Source of the DNA: a bacterium
GTDB taxonomy: Bacteria > SZUA-79 > Acidulodesulfobacterales > Acidulodesulfobacteraceae
Reading direction: 5' to 3'
Length of the DNA stretch: 11,983 nucleotides
NCBI GenBank assembly: GCA_021803845.1
Contig: JAJZLA010000018.1
Location: 1-11,983 of the forward strand
Shown piece after piece: positions 1 through 5,918 of the stretch; the first letter of the stretch is position 1, and every line of letters starts with the position of its first letter. The notes beneath the pieces are model-generated. The model did not search any database, had not been told where the DNA came from, and saw only the letters and a list, made by a program, of their open reading frames with translations. The position numbers and the translations under genes are program-made.

Positions 1-1
1 T

Positions 2-895
2 CATAGTCAATCTTGGGATAATCCAAACTCTAAGGGATGGTGGGTCAGGGTTATTCCTAATAAGTTTGCCGCTCTCTCCCTTAATTTCGAAGAAAATGCC
101 AAGGTATACGAGGGAATAAGATCGGTTAATCCGGATTTTTCGGGATATTTTTTTCCGAGAGCTACGGAAGTTTTCAGAACTAAACCAGGAATAGGAGCAC
201 ACGAAGTCGTAATAGATACTCCTAAACACAATGAACAACTGCCGTTTTTTTCCGATAAGCAGATACAGGAGCTTTTTTTAATGTACAGAGAAAGATACTT
301 AAATTTACGCGTAAATTCTAAGTTTAAATATATTATAATATTTAAGAACAGCGGCGCTAATGCCGGGACGTCGATAGTGCATTCCCATTCGCAAATCATT
401 GCCACTCCTGTAATCCCTCTTACTTTGAGAAATAACATATCTCAGGCAAGATTTTATTACGACGAGGTCGGCAGATGCATATTCTGCGATATGATACAGG
501 CTGAAATAGTGGATGGAAGGAGAATCATACTGCAGACGGCCGATTTCATAGTTTTTCACCCTTTTGCTTCTACGAGCCCATTCGAAACATGGATAATGCC
601 TTTATCGCACGAACCGTGTTTTTCGAATATGTCCGCCGATAAAACCAAAGATTTAGCAGTTATAGTAAAAAAAATCCTTAAGGGTATGTATGATGCATTG
701 AACGACCCGGATTATAATTTCGTATTTAACAACCCGCCGATAGCCGATGAAAAAGAAGATTATTATCACTGGAGTTTGAGGATTATCCCAAGATTGACTA
801 TGAAAGCAGGTTTCGAGATCGGGACCGGTATGTCTATAAATACCGCTATTCCAGAAGAAACCGCCGAATTTATGAGAGGTTTTTTAAAATTTTAA
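2..895 (+). CDS. galT: GalT-family nucleotidyl-sugar transferase, 5' end off window
   Basis: The reading frame is open from the left edge to a TAA at 893-895, giving 297 visible residues; an intact protein is usually about 330, so roughly the first 30-50 are missing. The family transfers UMP (or in some members AMP) between a hexose-1-phosphate and a nucleotide sugar through a histidine-linked intermediate. Visible family blocks are GWWVRVIPNKFAALS near the left edge, GAHEVVIDTPKHNEQ, NAGTSIVHSHSQIIATP, a CxxC pair (GRCIFCDM) and the C-terminal YHWSLRIIPRLT...GFEIGTGM. The catalytic histidine should be the second His of HSHSQ (codon 386-388). Most classical GalT proteins have HPHxQ; the HSHSQ form is closer to the broader archaeal/plant ADP-glucose phosphorylase-like branch, so the exact sugar is uncertain. 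The ATG at 281 is internal, not a start. It is first in an apparent operon with the HAD phosphatase and mqnA, and its last codons contain the unusual junction described separately. Confidence 0.9.
   Translation, partial: HSQSWDNPNSKGWWVRVIPNKFAALSLNFEENAKVYEGIRSVNPDFSGYFFPRATEVFRTKPGIGAHEVVIDTPKHNEQLPFFSDKQIQELFLMYRERYLNLRVNSKFKYIIIFKNSGANAGTSIVHSHSQIIATPVIPLTLRNNISQARFYYDEVGRCIFCDMIQAEIVDGRRIILQTADFIVFHPFASTSPFETWIMPLSHEPCFSNMSADKTKDLAVIVKKILKGMYDALNDPDYNFVFNNPPIADEKEDYYHWSLRIIPRLTMKAGFEIGTGMSINTAIPEETAEFMRGFLKF
874..880 (+). promoter_or_regulatory. Shine-Dalgarno GAGAGGT inside the end of galT
   Basis: GAGAGGT lies 8 bases before the ATT codon at 889. The same motif serves as ribosome binding site elsewhere in this window: GAGAGGT at 7204-7210, 10 bases before nfnA, and GAGAGG at 1535-1540 before mqnA. 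This supports initiation at ATT 889 for the HAD phosphatase rather than at the GTG at 976, which lies inside the HAD fold. Confidence 0.55.
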
Positions 896-1548
896 AACGA
901 TATAATTCCATAATTTTTGATTTAGACGGAACGCTGATAGATTCTTTCGAGGCCATTAACGATGCTTTCGATGCCGTGTTTTCAAGATTTCAAAGCAGAA
1001 AGATAACTTTTGAGGAGTCTAACTCTTATGTGGGCGTTCCGCTAGAAGGTCTTCTCGGTCAGCTTTTCGGAAAAGAGAATGAAGAGGAAGCGATAAATAT
1101 TTTTAGAAACAGATATAAAGAGGTATGTTTTGAAAAAACATCTTTAATTAAAGGGGTAAGAGAACTTCTTTTATACCTTAAAGAAGAAAAAAAATCTTTA
1201 AGCGTTGCTACTAATAAGACAGGTTCGATATCCAGAAAATTACTCGAACATTTGGAAATAGACGGTTTTTTTGATTATGTTTACGGAGTGTTTGACGGAC
1301 TTGCGGGAAAACCTTCTCCTGAAATGATAAATAAAATTGTCGAGGAAACAGCCGTCCCTAAAACTTCTACGATATTAATAGGCGATTCTCCGATAGACAT
1401 TATGGCGGCAAAAAATGCCGGTATCCATATTTGCAGTGTAGCTTCCGGCAACCATACCTCAGAAGAATTAAAAACATATAATCCCGACTATCTTTTTGCC
1501 GCAATATCGGAATTAATCCCTGTTAATAAAACCGGAGAGGGTAGATGA
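889..1548 (+). CDS. HAD-superfamily phosphatase, Gph/PpaX-like, probable ATT start
   Basis: This is a haloacid-dehalogenase-type hydrolase, most like phosphoglycolate phosphatase or pyrophosphatase PpaX, acting in the cytoplasm on a small phosphorylated metabolite. Motif I is FDLDGTLIDS (nucleophile Asp codon at 919, acid/base Asp at 925), motif II is in SVATNKTG, motif III is the Lys of GKPSPEM, and motif IV is ILIGDSPIDIMAAKNAG. A helical cap sits between motifs I and II, as in subclass C1. The frame is open from just after a stop at 748-750 but has no ATG, GTG or TTG until GTG 976, which would delete both catalytic Asp residues. Starting at ATT 889 gives 219 residues, the normal family length, with DxD 10 residues in, and a GAGAGGT site is correctly spaced. 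A -1 frameshift from galT is the alternative. The stop overlaps the mqnA start (ATGA at 1545-1548). The family is sure, the substrate is not. Confidence 0.85.
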   Translation: MLKRYNSIIFDLDGTLIDSFEAINDAFDAVFSRFQSRKITFEESNSYVGVPLEGLLGQLFGKENEEEAINIFRNRYKEVCFEKTSLIKGVRELLLYLKEEKKSLSVATNKTGSISRKLLEHLEIDGFFDYVYGVFDGLAGKPSPEMINKIVEETAVPKTSTILIGDSPIDIMAAKNAGIHICSVASGNHTSEELKTYNPDYLFAAISELIPVNKTGEGR

Positions 1549-2429
1549 TCCGTATCGGAGAAATAAATTATCTTAATGTATATCCAATATATTATTATTT
1601 AAAAAAGGCGCTTAAAAACGATAGTAAAAAAAATTTTATGAATTTTATTTCCGGGAGCCCTGCTTTTTTAAACGGGAAGCTGAAAGCCGGAAGTATAGAT
1701 ATCAGCCCTTCATCATCTTTTTATTATATTTTAAATTATCAACGCTCCTACATATTTCCCGACCTCTCCATAAGTTCCAAAAAAAAAGTAAAAAGCATTT
1801 ATCTTTTTTCCCCGAAACCTATAGAAGATTTTAACGAAAACGAAACAATTTACGTTACTCCCGAAACGCTTACATCTATAAATCTTCTGAAAGTTTTACT
1901 CGCCGAAATATATAAAATGGATTTAAACGAAATAAAATTTACTACTTTAAAGCCGGATGATAAATTAGAACTGAAACTAGGACCGGTTGCAGGCGGCGAA
2001 GCAATAAAAGGAGGGATTTTTTTGCATATAGGGAATAATGCTTTAAAGCTGACAAAACATATTCCCGAAGGTTATTTTGCTTATGATTTAGCTGATTTAT
2101 GGTACAGATACACGGGATATCCTTTTGTTTTTGCCCTTTTTATAATAAACAAAGAGGCTTACGATAAAAACAAAAATGAGTTCGATATCCTAAAGGCGCT
2201 CCTTATCGAATCAAAAATAACGGCTGTTTCGGGGCTAAGAGAAGCCGCCGAGTCTATATCGAAATTAAACGAATACAAGTTTATATCATACGAAGAACTC
2301 ATCGAATACTGGACGGAATGTTTGAGTTTCGATCTCGGAAAAAACGAAATCGGAGGATTAAAACTATACTCTGAATTGTTATATAAAAGCAGGTTGATAT
2401 CTTCTATTCCAAAACTTAATTTTGTTTAA
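1545..2429 (+). CDS. mqnA: Chorismate dehydratase MqnA (futalosine menaquinone pathway)
   Basis: MqnA removes water from chorismate to give 3-[(1-carboxyvinyl)oxy]benzoate, the first committed step of the futalosine route to menaquinone. The 294-residue protein has the periplasmic-binding-protein-like fold of the family. It begins IRIGEINYLNVYPI, followed by GSPAFLNGKLKAGSIDISPSSS (about 37-58), which matches the family pattern of a small-residue/P-x-x-L-N block followed by a D-x-x-P-x-S-S block, then GIFLHIGNNAL (157-167) and FAYDLADLWYRYTGYPFVFAL (178-198). The start ATG overlaps the stop of the HAD gene in an ATGA junction with GGAGAGG just upstream, so the two are probably translationally coupled. 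No other mqn gene is visible. Its presence implies menaquinone-based respiration. The last 14 bases overlap the end of the convergent histidine kinase gene. Confidence 0.9.
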   Translation: MIRIGEINYLNVYPIYYYLKKALKNDSKKNFMNFISGSPAFLNGKLKAGSIDISPSSSFYYILNYQRSYIFPDLSISSKKKVKSIYLFSPKPIEDFNENETIYVTPETLTSINLLKVLLAEIYKMDLNEIKFTTLKPDDKLELKLGPVAGGEAIKGGIFLHIGNNALKLTKHIPEGYFAYDLADLWYRYTGYPFVFALFIINKEAYDKNKNEFDILKALLIESKITAVSGLREAAESISKLNEYKFISYEELIEYWTECLSFDLGKNEIGGLKLYSELLYKSRLISSIPKLNFV

Positions 2430-3669
2430 AATTATTTTCAGCCCCCGGTATTATAAAAGAAAATATAAAACCGTTCCCCAGACTGCTTTTAATTACCGCA
2501 CTGCCTCTAAGAATCCTCAGAGTGTGTTTTACGATAGCAAGACCCAATCCGGTTCCTTTATGTATGTCGTCATGTGAACTGTCCACCCTGAAAAATCTCT
2601 CTCCGAGCCTGAGAAGATTAGCGTAGTTTACGCCTTTGCCGTCATCTTCTATGGAAAAGAAAAAAAAATCGCCAGAGTTTTCTTTGAGCGGAAGATTATC
2701 CCATAAAACGGACGTATCTCCTATATTTAAAATAAAATCGGCGGCGGCTTTATAGTCTATAACGCGTCCTTCAAGTTTAATAGTTCCGCCATTATCGGTA
2801 TATTTAACGGCGTTATGAATTAAGTTTGTTATAATTTGATTAATTTTTACGGGGTCGGACATGAAGGAAATATCAGATATATTATTAATTATGGTCAGTT
2901 TTTTTTCTTTTATTTCTTTTTCAAATAAAACGAATGAATCTTCTATGCCGGATTTAATATAAATTTTTTCGTATTTTACGCGGGTTTTTTCAGTTTCTAT
3001 ATTAGTCAGCGTAATCAAATCGTCGATTAAATAATTAAGGCGTTTTGCATGATTATATATTATATCTATAAACTTGATCCTGACGTCGGGATTATCGATA
3101 GCTCCGTTCTTTAACGTTTCGGCAAAACCAGTTATCGCTGTTATAGGAGTTTTTAATTCATGTGATATATTTTGGATAAACGCAGTGCGCGCATTTTCAA
3201 TTTTCTGAAGATATGTTATATCTCTGACGATAACTGCGTATTCGCCGGAAGATTCTATTTTTAATATAATGCAGTTAATTATTCTTTCTTCCGCCCTGTC
3301 GTAATACGAAAGTTTTTTTTCTATAAATTTAAAATTAATATCGGAAACGGCATCGTCTATTAAAGAATTAAGTTCCAAATTTCTTGTCAAAGCGTCGAAT
3401 TCAAGGATATTCGATTGATTTTTTATCGACCTGATGTTTTTATTGAAAGCTTCGTTTACGAATAAAATATTTTTATCAGCATCGATAATTGCCAATCCGT
3501 CCATTATATTATTTAATATATATAGATAATTTTCTATTTTATCGCGGTATTCCCTGAATTTATTTTTAACAAATAATGTTTGTATATTTTTATATAAAAA
3601 GATATACAAAAAGAATAAAAATAATGATAAGATTAGAATATACAACATAGCAGAAAAAGGATAATTCAT
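2416..3669 (-). CDS. Membrane PAS histidine kinase, PhoR-like, orphan
   Basis: This sensor kinase autophosphorylates on His and passes the phosphate to a response regulator. Numbering from a TTG at 3675 (419 residues): one membrane helix at about 8-28, a PAS domain at about 45-155 (NNIMDGLAIIDADKNILFVNEAF), the H-box FIQNISHELKTPITAI with phospho-acceptor His172, the N-box NLIHNAVKYT (284-293), G1 box DDGKG (354-358), F-box FFRVD and G2 box GTGLGLAIV. The HELKT sequence is the form usual in bifunctional PhoR/WalK-type kinases. About 25-30 extra residues lie between the N-box and G1 box (roughly 310-350, YKAAADFILNIGDTSVLW). With a single N-terminal helix and no sizeable extracytoplasmic loop, it probably senses through PAS. 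I prefer ATG 3669 over TTG 3675, but neither has a clear ribosome binding site. No response regulator is encoded in the window, so the partner is unknown. Confidence 0.88.
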   Translation of the reverse strand: MNYPFSAMLYILILSLFLFFLYIFLYKNIQTLFVKNKFREYRDKIENYLYILNNIMDGLAIIDADKNILFVNEAFNKNIRSIKNQSNILEFDALTRNLELNSLIDDAVSDINFKFIEKKLSYYDRAEERIINCIILKIESSGEYAVIVRDITYLQKIENARTAFIQNISHELKTPITAITGFAETLKNGAIDNPDVRIKFIDIIYNHAKRLNYLIDDLITLTNIETEKTRVKYEKIYIKSGIEDSFVLFEKEIKEKKLTIINNISDISFMSDPVKINQIITNLIHNAVKYTDNGGTIKLEGRVIDYKAAADFILNIGDTSVLWDNLPLKENSGDFFFFSIEDDGKGVNYANLLRLGERFFRVDSSHDDIHKGTGLGLAIVKHTLRILRGSAVIKSSLGNGFIFSFIIPGAENNFKQN

Positions 3670-3680
3670 AACCAAAATTT

Positions 3681-3686
3681 TATAAT
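3681..3686 (+). promoter_or_regulatory. Possible -10 box TATAAT in the divergent gap
   Basis: The gap between the divergent kinase and SurA-like genes is only about 40 bases and must hold both promoters. TATAAT at 3681-3686 is a perfect -10 hexamer 28 bases before the ATG at 3715, but no good -35 hexamer sits 16-18 bases upstream. A second TATAAT at 3742-3747 lies inside the gene. In DNA this AT-rich such matches arise by chance. Confidence 0.3.
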
Positions 3687-3714
3687 ATATTGCAAATAAT
3701 TTCTATTAAAATTA

Positions 3715-4344
3715 ATGGAAATAAAAATAATAAATAAAAAATATAATATTTTAGGAGTTTCATTTCTATGCCTTATGATTCTATCGCTGTCCGGCGCTAG
3801 TTCTTACAGTTTTTTAGCGGATGAAATTGTCGCTTCGGTAGATAATACGCCGATAACGTTAAACGAATTGTATTTTTTATATAATTTTAATGCCATAAAT
3901 AATTTAAAATACCGAAACCTCAATAAAACGGTATCGAGTGCTAAATTAAAGCATATTTTAAATTTTTATATAAACAGGATGCTGATTTTAAAGCAGGAGG
4001 AAAAAACCGGAGGATTGAATGCATCCGAAAGCAGTATTCACGAATTAACAGCGGGGTTTAAAAAAAAATTTAAAATGCTCCATAAAAAAATCACCTTTAA
4101 TTCATTTCTGGCTAAATTCGGATTAAATAAAACAGATTTTAAAGTTTTTGCAAAAAATATTCTGAGCGAAAAAATTTTTATCGACGAACAGCTCCGCTTC
4201 TTTTTGTTTACCATAGAAAACAGCGGAAAAATTACGCAGAGCGTAAAAAGGAACTATAATAAAGAATTATCGCTGAAATTAAAAAAATTGCTGTCTAACC
4301 TTAAGAAGCGTTCCAAAATCGAAATAAACGATAATTTTAATTAA
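3715..4344 (+). CDS. SurA-like periplasmic chaperone N-domain without parvulin domain
   Basis: The 209-residue protein has a basic start (KIINKKY), a hydrophobic stretch (about 11-32) and a likely signal cleavage near Ala35 (SYSFLA|DEIVA), so it should be periplasmic. From 36 on it reads DEIVASVDNTPITLNELYFLY, the standard opening of SurA/PrsA/PpiD-like chaperones, followed by a helical segment (ILNFYINRMLILKQEEKTGG, then TDFKVFAKNILSEKIFIDEQL) matching the SurA N-terminal substrate-binding domain. SurA itself is about 430 residues with two parvulin prolyl isomerase domains. None is present here: the N-domain runs into a Lys-rich C-terminal helix and a short strand (SKIEIND) like the SurA C-terminal segment. 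It may be an isomerase-free chaperone for outer-membrane or secreted proteins. The ATG at 3715 has no clear ribosome binding site, but it supplies the charged n-region that the internal ATG at 3775 would lose. Confidence 0.72.
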   Translation: MEIKIINKKYNILGVSFLCLMILSLSGASSYSFLADEIVASVDNTPITLNELYFLYNFNAINNLKYRNLNKTVSSAKLKHILNFYINRMLILKQEEKTGGLNASESSIHELTAGFKKKFKMLHKKITFNSFLAKFGLNKTDFKVFAKNILSEKIFIDEQLRFFLFTIENSGKITQSVKRNYNKELSLKLKKLLSNLKKRSKIEINDNFN

Positions 4345-4354
4345 CCAAACAAAA

Positions 4355-4738
4355 ATGTATGATTTAAAAGTTTTATCCGGTTTTTCATCGGCTCACGCAC
4401 TTAGAGGCTATAACGGAAAATGCGAAAACATTCACGGCCATAACTGGCGCGTAGAACTCGTAGTATCGTCAGACGTATTGAATGAAATCGGCCTTGCTAT
4501 AGATTTTAAACTGCTTAAAAAATATCTCAACGAAGTCTTGGAAACCCTTGACCATAAATTTATTAATGAATCAGGGTTCTTTAAAGAAGTAAATCCTTCC
4601 GCCGAAAATATTGCCCGATATATATACGAAGAATTTGAAAAAAAAATGAAAATAAATAAAATATTTAATATAGCCGTTAAAAGAGTTAATGTTTACGAAA
4701 CGGATTCTTCCATGGCTTCTTATTATAAAATTGATTGA
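4355..4738 (+). CDS. queD: 6-carboxytetrahydropterin synthase QueD
   Basis: QueD converts 7,8-dihydroneopterin triphosphate to 6-carboxy-5,6,7,8-tetrahydropterin, the second step towards the tRNA bases queuosine and archaeosine. The 127-residue protein is normal length for the bacterial 6-pyruvoyl-tetrahydropterin-synthase family. Zinc ligands are His14 (FSSAHAL), His27 and His29 (NIHGHNW). The catalytic candidates are Cys23 (GKCENIHGH) and the Asp66-His67 pair (TLDHKFIN). Glu115 in VYETDSSMASYY should anchor the pterin. The conserved Cys two residues before the E-N-x-H-G-H block favours QueD over mammalian-type PTPS. It begins 10 bases after the SurA-like gene, with no evident ribosome binding site, so it may depend on translation of that gene. 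No queC, queE or folE is in the window, so its neighbours do not explain its location. Confidence 0.9.
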   Translation: MYDLKVLSGFSSAHALRGYNGKCENIHGHNWRVELVVSSDVLNEIGLAIDFKLLKKYLNEVLETLDHKFINESGFFKEVNPSAENIARYIYEEFEKKMKINKIFNIAVKRVNVYETDSSMASYYKID

Positions 4739-4816
4739 CTAAAGTTCATTAATAATGTATTAAATATATTAAAGCGGTTTAAATTAACTTATTAAATTCC
4801 GGCTAATATTATTTTT

Positions 4817-5866
4817 GTGAACAAAAAGAATGTCTATTATATCGCTATTTTAGTTTTTATAGCTTCCGCGCTCGGGGTTTTTTTGATTTACGGAGCCCTT
4901 ACGGCAAAAGAAAAAAAAATAGGCTCGGAAATAAATATTAGGCTTGCTAACCTTAAAAGCATTCAGGAGCATATAGCCGAAAACATTAAGAGCATCAAAA
5001 ATATCGAGCTGCCGGTTTTAAGATACGGTTATTCTTATAACGAAAACGACGGCTATTTTATTTCCGAAATAGTAAACGCTTCTAAAAAATATGGTATAAA
5101 ATTGGATCATGCCAAATTAATTCATATAAATAAAAATAAAAATACGGCTGTTTATTTATTTAAAGTATCCGGCTTGGGGAAGCCCTCGGATATTTATTCT
5201 CTTATTAAGACGCTTGAATATAATTATAAAATTGAATTAAAAAAATTTTATATAAGCAAAAATTTTAATGAAGCAAAAGATGTTTCTTTTTCTTCACTTT
5301 TAGCGGCATATGTAATAAACAAGCACGAGATATTATCCGGCGTCGCAAAATTAAAGACCGGTCTTTTACCGCCCGGTAATTTTGGGAAGATAGATCCCTT
5401 CGTTAATTCTCCCGAAAAAAAAGAAGCTGTCGAAAAAACAGGAATGAAACCGGCAGAAAAAATAAAAATAGCAGAAAACGTTTATAAAAAACTGTCTAAT
5501 GAATCTATCATAAAAAAATCGGATTTTTACAATAAAGAAGGAGTTTTTTATTTCGAGAAAAATAACCTTGCCAAAGCGTTGGAAATGTTTAAAAAGGCGG
5601 CAATGCTGAATCCGGACAACTATATGGCTTTATCGAACGCCGCTCTCGACAGTTACGAGGCTAAAAATTATAACGAATCTATATTTTATGCGAAAAAAGC
5701 GCTAAGCAAGAGGAGAATGTGGCAGATTAATTTTATTCTGGGATTGGCTTATCTGCGCAGTAAAAAATTTTCCGAGGCGGAATATAACTTTAAAGAAGCG
5801 TTAAAATTAAATCCTTCGAATCGGCGTATTAAATATTATTTAAATATTTCAAAAAATAGACGATAA
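4817..5866 (+). CDS. Membrane-anchored PilO-like protein with C-terminal TPR repeats
   Basis: Not a named family that I recognise with certainty. The 349 residues show one N-terminal membrane helix (about 6-28) and a charged, probably coiled helix (31-62). Next is an alpha/beta segment at about 65-165 (FISEIVNASKKYGIKLDHAKLI...AVYLFKVSGLGKPSDIYSLIKTLEY) whose layout resembles the periplasmic domain of PilO/GspM-type pilus and secretion proteins. A linker holds GKIDPFVNS at 190-198, recalling the DPF motif of PilP/GspC. Three TPR units follow at about 236-269, 270-302 and 303-336, with typical consensus (ALEMFKKAAMLNPDNYMALSNAA; AEYNFKEALKLNPSN). Topology would place everything after the helix in the periplasm. 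The GTG start at 4817 is used because it puts the helix at the N-terminus; it has no clear ribosome binding site. The TPR assignment is solid, the PilO resemblance is inference. Confidence 0.75.
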   Translation: MNKKNVYYIAILVFIASALGVFLIYGALTAKEKKIGSEINIRLANLKSIQEHIAENIKSIKNIELPVLRYGYSYNENDGYFISEIVNASKKYGIKLDHAKLIHINKNKNTAVYLFKVSGLGKPSDIYSLIKTLEYNYKIELKKFYISKNFNEAKDVSFSSLLAAYVINKHEILSGVAKLKTGLLPPGNFGKIDPFVNSPEKKEAVEKTGMKPAEKIKIAENVYKKLSNESIIKKSDFYNKEGVFYFEKNNLAKALEMFKKAAMLNPDNYMALSNAALDSYEAKNYNESIFYAKKALSKRRMWQINFILGLAYLRSKKFSEAEYNFKEALKLNPSNRRIKYYLNISKNRR

Positions 5867-5918
5867 AAATGTAATGAAAATTATACATACATAATTATCA
5901 TATAGAGGGAACCAAATT

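Noticed and set aside
7..559. Minus-strand ORFs over galT
   Set aside because: They lie opposite a strongly conserved galT frame and show no family motifs.
976..1548. HAD gene beginning at GTG 976
   Set aside because: This start removes the catalytic FDLDGTLIDS motif, which is encoded in the same open frame at 916-945.
4739..4816. Promoter or riboswitch before the TPR gene
   Set aside because: The 78 bases are almost pure A/T with scattered -10-like strings but no matching -35, and no structured RNA element is recognisable.
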